Program-made: the position numbers and the translations under genes
Part shown: one piece after another, positions 24,732 to 32,318 of the stretch
Layout: every line of letters begins with the position of its first letter
How positions within the stretch are numbered: position 1 is the first letter of the stretch
Notes under the pieces: generated by a model
Databases searched by the model: none
What the model was told of the DNA's origin: nothing
What the model saw: the letters and a program-made list of their open reading frames with translations, nothing else
DNA from: Terriglobus sp. RCC_193
Lineage (GTDB): Bacteria > Acidobacteriota > Terriglobia > Terriglobales > Acidobacteriaceae
Direction of reading: 5' to 3'
Length of the DNA stretch: 64,000 nucleotides
Assembly (NCBI RefSeq): GCF_041355105.1
Contig: NZ_JBFUPK010000001.1
Span: 1,612,001 to 1,676,000, forward strand

Positions 24732-25633
24732 GCAGAGAACGCTCCCTTCAACGATTGCAGCGAAGTTTCCAGAACGGCGCGCCCTAGTTTCGTGCCATCT
24801 TCGCGTTCTTCTTCATTGATCACCCAGCCGTGCCAGTTCGCCTGCTTCAGAGCATTCGCAACCTGCCTCAGTGGGAACTTTCCTTGGCCGAGAGCGACCT
24901 GTTTGCCATCTACAAAATCGCGGAAGTGCAATCCCGTTAGTCGCGCCGCATGTTTCTGCACAAACGCTGGAAGATCTAAATTCGTGCGCGAGGCGTGGCC
25001 AATATCCATAAGGAAACTGACCTTCGCGGGATCAGTCTCCGCATAGAGCGTTTCCAACTCGAGCGCTCCATACTTCGCCTCCCACCAATGATTGTGATAC
25101 GCCAGCTTCAGACCCAGCGTGGAGGCAAACTCACCTGCTGTATTCAGCGCTTCTGCTTTTCGCTTTAACTCATCAGCTGTCGCTGCGGGAGCACCGCTGA
25201 AAATCAAGCGCTGCGCCCCGGTCTCAGCACCTTGGTGCGCAACTGTTTCGTAGAAAGCCTTAGGCGGTACGTTCGTCAGTGAATCGTATTCCGGCAAAAA
25301 GATGTGGATGCCTAGAAAGGTAAGTCCTGTCGTCTCGATCTGCTTTCGCGCCGACGGCAAATCCTTTGACTGACCACGGAGGTTAATGAAGCCTGTCTCA
25401 AATCCGTCGTATCCAAGACTGCGAATCTGCGTGAGGGCATCCACAAACGTCTCGAAACGCGCAGGCTGGATTGCAAACGCATTGGTCTGCGCACCGTAGA
25501 AGGTCCGCGTCGACGAAGACGCGGGATCCAGTGCACGTGCAATGCCTTGACCAAAAGTACGTTGCAGAGATAGTCCGGCAACACTCGCAAGAGCTGAGCC
25601 GATGACGTGTCTCCGTGTAAAGGAAGATGCCAT
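24728..25633 (-). CDS. Tat-exported sugar phosphate isomerase/epimerase-like TIM-barrel protein
   Basis: 301 residues from ATG 25633 (GAGG upstream). A Tat signal (FTRRHVIGSALASVAGLSL) is followed by an AP-endonuclease-type-2/xylose-isomerase-like barrel: LTQIRSLGYDGFETGFINLRG, LGLKLAYHNHWWEAKYG, VSFLMDIGHASRTNLDLPAF and GWVINEEEREDGTKLGRAV, with His, Asp and Glu positions fitting a metal site. It is the first gene of the operon and lies 100 bases after a cysteine-rich leader ORF. Exported relatives act on keto-sugars; the actual reaction is unknown. Confidence 0.85.
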   Translation of the reverse strand: MASSFTRRHVIGSALASVAGLSLQRTFGQGIARALDPASSSTRTFYGAQTNAFAIQPARFETFVDALTQIRSLGYDGFETGFINLRGQSKDLPSARKQIETTGLTFLGIHIFLPEYDSLTNVPPKAFYETVAHQGAETGAQRLIFSGAPAATADELKRKAEALNTAGEFASTLGLKLAYHNHWWEAKYGALELETLYAETDPAKVSFLMDIGHASRTNLDLPAFVQKHAARLTGLHFRDFVDGKQVALGQGKFPLRQVANALKQANWHGWVINEEEREDGTKLGRAVLETSLQSLKGAFSA

Positions 25634-25733
25634 GAAAACCTCACCAAAGAACAGAGCCTCGGGGAAGAGCTCACGCCTCGTGTCGATAAAATGTAGGGAT
25701 GAAAATTGGAAACTAAAAAATTGCGCGCAGGGG

Positions 25734-25802
25734 TTAGCGGCAACAACAGCTGCTGGGGGCAACTGGACAACACGGGAGGCCGATTTGTTCAACCGTGAGC
25801 AT
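25734..25802 (-). CDS. Cysteine-rich leader peptide of the SsuD operon (22 codons)
   Basis: ATG 25802 to TAA 25734 encodes 22 residues that begin MLTVEQIGLPCC and end SSCCCR. Five Cys codons are present, three in a row (TGT TGT TGC) directly before a final CGC and the stop. There is no ribosome-binding site; the ATG lies 6 bases after the -10 element, so translation should be leaderless. The ending and promoter geometry match the leaders at 10497-10535 and 10748-10786. It precedes a polycistron that includes SsuD, so pausing at Cys codons when cysteine is low is a plausible switch. The 100 bases between it and the first gene show no strong terminator. Confidence 0.65.
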   Translation of the reverse strand: MLTVEQIGLPCCPVAPSSCCCR

Positions 25803-25837
25803 GAACTCATGCTATGGAGCATTGCTCCAACTGTCAA
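25802..25837 (-). promoter_or_regulatory. Sigma70-like promoter of the SsuD operon
   Basis: On the minus strand TTGACA (25837-25832), a 17-base spacer and TAGCAT (25814-25809) stand 6 bases from the leader ORF's ATG. The spacer contains a dyad TGGAGC-AAT-GCTCCA (25815-25829) that could bind a repressor. The -35 begins 18 bases after the coaBC stop. Confidence 0.65.
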
Positions 25838-25854
25838 ATGGGCTTACATCCTTT

Positions 25855-27066
25855 TCACGTTCGAGATTGACGAAGGCGAGTCCAATCCAGGATGCGGTCT
25901 GCCATCTCTCGTTTCGAACCACGCGGCAGCGGTAACTCAACATCCTGGGAGATGAGAATGCCTTCGTTTACATCAGCTTCAAACCCACTGTCTGCATAGG
26001 AAACATCGTTCGCGACAATCAGATCCGCGCCTTTTGCACGAAGCTTCCGCCTTCCTTCTTCAAGAACATTCTCTGTCTCAGCCGCAAACCCAATCACGAT
26101 TGTGCCTGCATGCCGCTGCTCTACAACCTGACGAAGAATATCTCGAGTTGGTAACAGTTCCAGCGTCAGTGAGTTTTTCTTCTTGAGTTTCTCCGGTGCA
26201 GGACATGCAACCCGGTAGTCCGAAACCGCAGCAGCCATGATAACCATCGATGCTTCGGTCAAACGTCCGAGCACAATGGACTCCATCTCTTCCGCTGTCG
26301 TCACTCGGATCGATTCACATCCCGGAGGTGTTGGCACAGCCAGGGACGCACCCACAAGTATGACTCTTGCACCACGTTCCAACGCGGCATGGGCCAGCGC
26401 TACTCCCATCTTTCCGCTGGAACGGTTTCCGATGAATCGAACCGGATCAATGAGTTCACGGGTTCCTCCAGCAGTAATGAGGATTGTTTCGCCAACCAGG
26501 TCCTTCGTTCGCCCTGACGTGGCGAAGACGCGATCCGCGATCGCGCCGGGTTCTGCGAGCCGCCCCGCACCCACCATTCCGCAAGCGAGTTCACCACTTT
26601 CTGGTGAAACAATTTGGACGCCGCGCTGTTGCAACGTCTTCAGATTTGCCTGCGTTGCCGGGTGCTCCCACATATGAAGGTTCATCGCAGGTGCGACGAT
26701 AATCGGGATCGTAGCGGCCAAAACGGTTGCGGATAAGAAGTCATCCGCAAACCCATGAGCCATCTTGGCGAGCATGTTTGCTGTAGCCGGAGCCACAACC
26801 AACACATCAGCATTCTGAGTTATCTGGATGTGCTCAATATCGAAATCTTCCCCGTCGGCTATAGAAGCTTCGCTGTGTGTGGTCTGCCACAGAGATGTCA
26901 TTACCTGCGAACCGCTCAGTGCCGCGAAGGTCAGTGGCGTGACGAACCGCTCCGCATTTGCAGTCATCACGACCTGGACTGTCGCTCCGCGACGCTGAAG
27001 TTCACGGAGAAGTTCAGCCGCTTTGTAAGCCGCAATTCCCCCACACACACCAAGAATAACCTTCAT
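25855..27066 (-). CDS. coaBC: Bifunctional CoaBC (phosphopantothenate-cysteine ligase / decarboxylase)
   Basis: 403 residues from ATG 27066, which overlaps the panC stop as ATGA. The N-terminal flavoprotein decarboxylase part has LGVCGGIAAYKAAELLREL and the PxMNxxMW motif in VAPAMNLHMWEHPA near residue 130. The C-terminal ligase part has ILITAGGTRELIDPVRFIGNRSSGKMG near residue 205. The enzyme joins cysteine to 4'-phosphopantothenate and decarboxylates the product on the way to coenzyme A. It completes a panB-panC-coaBC operon. Because it consumes cysteine, its position next to a cysteine-sensing leader is worth noting, although they have separate promoters. Confidence 0.95.
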   Translation of the reverse strand: MKVILGVCGGIAAYKAAELLRELQRRGATVQVVMTANAERFVTPLTFAALSGSQVMTSLWQTTHSEASIADGEDFDIEHIQITQNADVLVVAPATANMLAKMAHGFADDFLSATVLAATIPIIVAPAMNLHMWEHPATQANLKTLQQRGVQIVSPESGELACGMVGAGRLAEPGAIADRVFATSGRTKDLVGETILITAGGTRELIDPVRFIGNRSSGKMGVALAHAALERGARVILVGASLAVPTPPGCESIRVTTAEEMESIVLGRLTEASMVIMAAAVSDYRVACPAPEKLKKKNSLTLELLPTRDILRQVVEQRHAGTIVIGFAAETENVLEEGRRKLRAKGADLIVANDVSYADSGFEADVNEGILISQDVELPLPRGSKREMADRILDWTRLRQSRT

Positions 27067-27935
27067 GCGTTTGCTCCATCGATCCGCAACGTACAGTTGT
27101 CGATCAATCGCGTCGTGCCGATCCATGCTGCTACAGCAACGAGAGTTTCAGCAGGCAATGTATCTTCGTCGAGAGTTTCAAGCGTGTCTGGGTCGACTAA
27201 ATCTGCGTAGTCGATTTTCAATACATTCGAATGCATAAGCTCTTTGCTCAGAGTCTCACGTATTACCGATGTACGACGCTCCCCTTGCCTCACAATATCC
27301 ATCACGGCACGGAGTGACCGCGAGAGAGTCTCGGCTTCAATGCGTTCTGTTTCGCTGAGATAGCGATTTCTGGAACTCATCGCCAACTCGCTTGATTCAC
27401 GGACCGTTGGACACACTACCAGATTCAGATCAAAATTCAGATCGCGCACCATCTTGCGAAGCACCGCAACCTGCGCCGCATCCTTCTCTCCAAAGAAAGC
27501 ACAGCCTGGCTGCACAATGTTGAAAAGCTTCGCGACTACTGTGGCAACGCCACGGAAATGCCCCGGTCGAGATGCGCCATCCAACCGCGCGCCAATCACA
27601 GGAACATCCACAATGGTCTCCGTCCCCGGCGGATACATCTCCTCCGGGGAAGGCGCAAAGAGCAGATCAACGCCTTCCTGTTCCAACAACAGACAATCCT
27701 GCTGGAAGGTGCGTGGATAGCGTGCCAGATCTTCCGCAGGACCAAATTGCAACGGGTTGACGAAGATACTGACTACGGTGCGGTCACAGCTTTTCCGTGA
27801 GGCTCGAACCAATGAAAGATGCCCCTCGTGCAACGCGCCCATAGTAGGCACCAGGCCAATCGTCTGCTGTGCAGAACCACGCTGGTAAGCTTTGCAGGCG
27901 GCACGCATTGCCAGTGGGGATGAGATTATTTGCAT
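27063..27935 (-). CDS. panC: Pantoate-beta-alanine ligase
   Basis: 290 residues. Landmarks are GLVPTMGALHEGHLSLVRAS, the ATP-binding HIGH-like motif near residue 35; VVSIFVNPLQFGPAEDLARYPR; HFRGVATVVAKLFNIVQP; GEKDAAQVAVLR; and SSRNRYLS. The enzyme condenses pantoate with beta-alanine using ATP to make pantothenate. Its start lies inside the end of panB (10-base overlap) and its stop overlaps the coaBC start, so the three genes are tightly coupled. The length is normal for the family. Confidence 0.96.
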   Translation of the reverse strand: MQIISSPLAMRAACKAYQRGSAQQTIGLVPTMGALHEGHLSLVRASRKSCDRTVVSIFVNPLQFGPAEDLARYPRTFQQDCLLLEQEGVDLLFAPSPEEMYPPGTETIVDVPVIGARLDGASRPGHFRGVATVVAKLFNIVQPGCAFFGEKDAAQVAVLRKMVRDLNFDLNLVVCPTVRESSELAMSSRNRYLSETERIEAETLSRSLRAVMDIVRQGERRTSVIRETLSKELMHSNVLKIDYADLVDPDTLETLDEDTLPAETLVAVAAWIGTTRLIDNCTLRIDGANA

Positions 27936-28840
27936 ACGGATACTTCCCTTTGTTTCGTGGAAGCAACATCACGTTCTGCGACTATCTCAGCCTTAGGCAT
28001 GTGATAGCTCTCATGATCGTCGGGGAAGGTTTTTGCCATAACGGCATCACGAAAGTCCCTGATCCCCCGCTCCATTAACAACCGTCCATCTCCAAACGAA
28101 CGCACGAACTTCGGCTTCCGTGTGAACGACAGAGAGAACAAGTCATGGAACACCAGAATTTGGCCGTCACAATCAGGACCGGCTCCAATTCCGATTGTTG
28201 GAATGGAAAGAAAAGCTGTAATTTCCGCAGCAAGCTCCCTGGGTATGCCCTCAAGCACTATCGCAATTGCGCCAGCCTCTTCGAGCGCCAGCGCATCATC
28301 GCGCAGACGCATTGCATCCATCTCTGAAAGTCCTTGCACGCGATAGCCACCCATGCGATGGACTGATTGCGGAGTCAAGCCAATATGTCCTACTACTGGC
28401 ATTTCCGCCTGCGTTAACGCTTTCACGTGCGGTGCGTAAGCAATTCCACCTTCCAGTTTGACTGCTTCACTCCCGCACTCTTTGAAGAAGCGCAATCCGT
28501 TTCGCACTGCATCTTCAATTGAGACTTGATAACTGCCGTAAGGCATGTCCACCACCAGCAGCGCGCGCTTCGTTCCCCGCCGCACAGCACGTGCATGATG
28601 CAACATGTCGTCCATCGTGACGCGGAGCGTATTGTCGTATCCGAGAACAGCTGTGCCCAGGGAATCGCCCACAAGAAGCATGTCGATTCCTGCTTCATCC
28701 GCAAGTCGAGCGGTCGGATAGTCGTAAGCGGTAAGTGCTGTAAGGGGTGTGAAAGCGCGTTTGCTTTGCAGCAGCGTTTGCGGCGTGACTTTTGTCGCTG
28801 CCGCAGGACGCAGAGCGTCCTTGGTCTCTGTCTGACTCAT
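27926..28840 (-). CDS. panB: Ketopantoate hydroxymethyltransferase
   Basis: 304 residues from ATG 28840, preceded by GGAGTAGAG; an upstream in-frame ATG at 28891 lacks a good site. Motifs include TALTAYDYPTARLADEAGID, LLVGDSLGTAVLGYD, DMPYGSYQVS, VKLEGG, VVGHIGLTPQSVHRMGGYRVQG and FLSIPTIGIGAGPDCDGQILVFHD. The enzyme adds a hydroxymethyl group from methylenetetrahydrofolate to 2-oxoisovalerate, the first step to pantothenate. It is the first gene of the panB-panC-coaBC operon. The 172-base gap to the divergent panD gene holds nothing recognisable beyond promoter space. Confidence 0.96.
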   Translation of the reverse strand: MSQTETKDALRPAAATKVTPQTLLQSKRAFTPLTALTAYDYPTARLADEAGIDMLLVGDSLGTAVLGYDNTLRVTMDDMLHHARAVRRGTKRALLVVDMPYGSYQVSIEDAVRNGLRFFKECGSEAVKLEGGIAYAPHVKALTQAEMPVVGHIGLTPQSVHRMGGYRVQGLSEMDAMRLRDDALALEEAGAIAIVLEGIPRELAAEITAFLSIPTIGIGAGPDCDGQILVFHDLFSLSFTRKPKFVRSFGDGRLLMERGIRDFRDAVMAKTFPDDHESYHMPKAEIVAERDVASTKQREVSVCK

Positions 28841-29012
28841 CTCTACTCCAGTGCCACTCCGTCCCATGTGCGGATGCAGCCCGTACAGCAAGTATAGTCG
28901 CTGGCACCAGGAAGGCTCAAAAGCTCCCTTGCGGCTAGAGTCTTTTGCCTGCGCGCCTTACACTTAACCTTGGCAGGCGACCGCTCACCATGCGGCGACA
29001 AGCCGGAGGGTT

Positions 29013-29375
29013 ATGGAAGCAAGTGTGAAGATGATGAAGTCCAAGCTGCACCGTGCAACGGTGACACAATCGGATCTTCATTACGAAGGCAGCATCGGCA
29101 TCGATACGGATCTTCTGGGTCAATCAGGCATTCTGGTAAACGAAGCGGTACATGTGTGGAACGTAAACACCGGCCAACGTTGGGAAACATATGCCATCCC
29201 TCAGCCAGCAGGCACGGGGGAAATTCAGGTGAACGGTGCTGCCGCAAGGCTCGCACAGGTAGGCGATGTCATCATCATTGCAGCATTCTCATGGATGACA
29301 GAAAGTGCTGCCAGGGAACACACTCCTCGTGTCGTTCTTTTGGATGAGAGCAACAAGCCTCTCCCTGGCGCATAA
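29013..29375 (+). CDS. panD: Aspartate 1-decarboxylase (pyruvoyl enzyme precursor)
   Basis: 120 residues. The self-cleavage site is in SDLHYEGSIGIDTD, where the chain breaks between Gly and Ser to form the pyruvoyl group; WNVNTGQRWETYAI and VNGAAARLAQVGDVIIIA are further family motifs. The enzyme makes beta-alanine for pantothenate synthesis. It diverges from panB, so all four pantothenate/CoA genes sit together. The start may be ATG 29013 (GGAGGG close upstream) or ATG 29031, which aligns better with the family's MLKSKLHR beginning. Confidence 0.94.
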   Translation: MEASVKMMKSKLHRATVTQSDLHYEGSIGIDTDLLGQSGILVNEAVHVWNVNTGQRWETYAIPQPAGTGEIQVNGAAARLAQVGDVIIIAAFSWMTESAAREHTPRVVLLDESNKPLPGA

Positions 29376-29406
29376 GAACCGGCATTCATTCGCATGCGGT
29401 CTTTGT

Positions 29407-29955
29407 TCAATACATGGAACCGGCAATTTGCTCAGCAATAGCCTGCACCACGGCATCTGAGGTGACGTCGCTTCCTTGCCAATGAACACTTTCCATCGGC
29501 GGATGGCTGCATCGTAGCACCATGAGTCGGTTGCGAACGTACGCCACAACTCGGTCTTCGGTTCCGCCATTACTCGGTGAAGAACATGCGATCGCCTGAT
29601 TCCCTACTCCGATCAGTGAACGTGATGTACCTGGGCAGGACGATCGAATGGCAGCGGCGTACTCCTTCTTCGGATGGGTCATCGTCGCGACCTTGATTCG
29701 CAGAGTCGACCGCTGGTCATGCGTTGTGAACTCGCACATGCCGTTCGGTCGTGGATCGCTTACCGGATAGGACGACTGTGGCAACCTTGCCAGATGTGGC
29801 GACTGAGGCAATAACGTAACGTGCATGGTCACATCCACTCCCAGAGCACCGCTGGCGGTTGCCTGGTTCAGCCAGGGACACAAGGATTGCGCACCCGCAA
29901 CATGCGGAAGCAGCGTAAAGATCATCAGTGTGAACCAACGCAATGAAGCACGCAT
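29407..29955 (-). CDS. Secreted protein of unknown function
   Basis: 182 residues with a signal peptide (WFTLMIFTLLPHVAGAQ). The mature protein has five cysteines; it begins LCPWLNQATASGALG and later contains GMCEFTTHDQRS and GVGNQAIACSS. This pattern loosely resembles DUF3558-type secreted proteins, but I cannot name a family with confidence. Its start codon overlaps the stop of the cytochrome gene by one base (TGATG), so it is co-translated with the pentaheme cytochrome. A role related to that cytochrome is possible. Confidence 0.65.
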   Translation of the reverse strand: MRASLRWFTLMIFTLLPHVAGAQSLCPWLNQATASGALGVDVTMHVTLLPQSPHLARLPQSSYPVSDPRPNGMCEFTTHDQRSTLRIKVATMTHPKKEYAAAIRSSCPGTSRSLIGVGNQAIACSSPSNGGTEDRVVAYVRNRLMVLRCSHPPMESVHWQGSDVTSDAVVQAIAEQIAGSMY

Positions 29956-32300
29956 CAGTGCGAACTCCCCAATGGTGTTTCCGTTACAGCACTACCATCT
30001 GCAAGATGAGCATGGTGCAGGCTGGAGTGGACGTGCCACGGGATGCTCTCGGTAGAAATCTCCGGATGCATCCGAAGAAAATCCTGTGAGTACGTTGGGG
30101 CGCCGGGATCGGTCTTCTTAAGGGCGAACAGTGCTCCCTGTTGTTTCGCACTGTCTTTCATTCCGTTGCGGCGATATAGCAACGACAGGTTGTAGTGTGC
30201 TGCCACATCGTCAGGATCGATGTTCTGTAGAGCCTGGAACTGTTCCATGGCGGCCTTCTGGTCGCCGGACTGATAGTACGAAACACCCAGCTCCCTTCTC
30301 GCGTCGATCGACCGCGGATACTGAGCGACTACCTGCTTGAGATCGGCAACCTCCTGCGAGGTATTGCCGTCACGCCGCTCCACAAGCGCAAGGTAATAGA
30401 GTGCACGCGCATTGCCGGGACTCAGTGTCAACGCTTTTTCCAGCGCAGTACGCGCCGGTGCAAACTTCTCCCATTGAATGTTTGTGAGCGCCATGTTGGT
30501 ATAGCCGTCTGCATCGTTCGGGTGCAGCTTCAACGCTTCACGGAAGGCGTTAAGCGAATCACCGTACTGCAGTTGATCCAGCAACGCGATGCCGAGATTG
30601 TTCCACCGCATCCACGTGGGATTATCGCCTGCAACAGCACGCTCCGGAGGATTGGCTCCCATCGCGAGAAGGCGTGTGCGCGAAGCGATTTCCACGACAG
30701 GCAATTCTTTGTAGCCGGTCCCCTTGCCAAAGATGTTGTCCGTATAGCTATGCCGGAGATGCCGATAGTTGACACGTGCTGTGATGGAAACGCCCTGCTT
30801 CACATCGCCAGGCACACGGAACTCGTAACGCACAAGAACAGAACGGCCAGCAGACACGGTGTTGTCATAGGCAACAGAATGAATCGTCCACACTTTATGG
30901 TTGTCGACAAAGGTCCCGCCTGTGTTCACAGGACGATTCGTAAAGCTGTGCGCTGATTCGTCCAGCGACCCATCGGCTTTGAGATAGCCGCTGTGATAGA
31001 TCACCTTACCAGTTGTGACATCTTTGGCTTCAAACTCCATCCATGCTTCAAAAAGATCACGCACCTCGGGGATAAGCGAGTGGCCAATGTTCTTGTTCTG
31101 TACAACAACGTAAGCTTCCACAACATCATTCGGTTTTATGTTGAAGCTTTGTTCACCTAACGGCGCCACAAGGTTCTTGCTGCCGTTAATCTTCACACCA
31201 AATAGATCGACATTGAGGAAGGTGCCACGTTTCAGAAACGCAATTGTTTTGTCGATCTGTTCATCAAAGCCGTAATACATTGGCACAGCCGTGTTTCCCG
31301 CAGCCCAGCGGTGCGATGCAAAGCTTCCATGCTTGGCTCCCGGCTCAGGAAGAGAAGCATCGAAGCGCTCCATGTGGCAGCCCTGACAGGGCAGGTAGCT
31401 CCCTTTGTAAAACGTAAGCGGATTCTGCTCTGAGAACTTGGAGTTCTGCCACTCGTCGTATGTCGTGAAAGCACGAATCCATTTGTACTCATTCAACGAG
31501 TCAGGCAAATTTGCTTTATGACATGCGGCGCAGAACTCCGGTTGCTTCATCAGCGAACGCATCACAGCAGCAGCGTGACGATCAGGATACGCCAGAATCT
31601 CCTTGTATGGCACCTGGCCGGGTATGCGAGCGCCCTGGGCATCTGTCATAACTGAGGGCACATTCATCACATAACCACCATTGCCCAGGGTGGACTGCAC
31701 CTTCCCAATGGAGTGGCATGTCATGCAGGTGACGCCATCCTGATCAAAGCGACGATCCACCATCGAGTTCTTCGTCAACGCACCGGAAAGCACGGCAATG
31801 GGATTGTGGCAGCTATCGCAATGGCGTGAAAACTGAATGCCTTTCGTGTTGATCACGATGTTGACGCTGGTGCGATAGAACGGCGTGCGGAAAGAATTTG
31901 AATGTAAAGACTGACGCCACTCCGCAAAAGCTTCCTTGTGGCAATATCCGCAATACTGCGCAGTGGGAAAAGCGCCGGGCTGAATAAAATCGCCGCCTTC
32001 CACCTGCGCGTTGCCTGGTAGCGAGATGTTGTCCAACATCACGCCGAAGTCATAACTGTGGCGGATCATATCCGCCCACTTCTTCCGCTCTGGATCAAGT
32101 TCCGCATGAGCAGGAATCGTAGCGGGAGCATAAATTGGAGCCGTGTACTGTGGCGTCGCCGCTGAGTTTCCGCCCCCGCTCTGTTGCCCCGCATACGTTT
32201 TTCCGGAAGGCAAAAGTGCGAACACAAGCAGAGCAGGTATTCCGAATCCTATAAGGAGTCGGCCTGCGATTTGCGGATGGAGACGAAGTCTCATAGACAT
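29955..32300 (-). CDS. Pentaheme c-type cytochrome with C-terminal TPR repeats
   Basis: 781 residues with an N-terminal signal or anchor (LLIGFGIPALLVFALLPS). Five CxxCH heme motifs are visible: CGYCH at 117, CDSCH at 161, CMTCH at 192, CAACH at 257 and CQGCH at 305, an arrangement resembling cytochrome c554-type domains. From about residue 570 TPR repeats follow (NPTWMRWNNLGIALL, DADGYTNMALTNIQ, ARALYYLALVERRDG, DDVAAHYNLSLLYRRNG). The protein should sit in or on the periplasm and move electrons; substrate and partner are unknown. The CRTAC1 gene lies just upstream (18-base gap) and a secreted protein gene overlaps its end. Confidence 0.87.
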   Translation of the reverse strand: MSMRLRLHPQIAGRLLIGFGIPALLVFALLPSGKTYAGQQSGGGNSAATPQYTAPIYAPATIPAHAELDPERKKWADMIRHSYDFGVMLDNISLPGNAQVEGGDFIQPGAFPTAQYCGYCHKEAFAEWRQSLHSNSFRTPFYRTSVNIVINTKGIQFSRHCDSCHNPIAVLSGALTKNSMVDRRFDQDGVTCMTCHSIGKVQSTLGNGGYVMNVPSVMTDAQGARIPGQVPYKEILAYPDRHAAAVMRSLMKQPEFCAACHKANLPDSLNEYKWIRAFTTYDEWQNSKFSEQNPLTFYKGSYLPCQGCHMERFDASLPEPGAKHGSFASHRWAAGNTAVPMYYGFDEQIDKTIAFLKRGTFLNVDLFGVKINGSKNLVAPLGEQSFNIKPNDVVEAYVVVQNKNIGHSLIPEVRDLFEAWMEFEAKDVTTGKVIYHSGYLKADGSLDESAHSFTNRPVNTGGTFVDNHKVWTIHSVAYDNTVSAGRSVLVRYEFRVPGDVKQGVSITARVNYRHLRHSYTDNIFGKGTGYKELPVVEIASRTRLLAMGANPPERAVAGDNPTWMRWNNLGIALLDQLQYGDSLNAFREALKLHPNDADGYTNMALTNIQWEKFAPARTALEKALTLSPGNARALYYLALVERRDGNTSQEVADLKQVVAQYPRSIDARRELGVSYYQSGDQKAAMEQFQALQNIDPDDVAAHYNLSLLYRRNGMKDSAKQQGALFALKKTDPGAPTYSQDFLRMHPEISTESIPWHVHSSLHHAHLADGSAVTETPLGSSH

Positions 32301-32318
32301 AGTTGTTTGTACTTCCGC

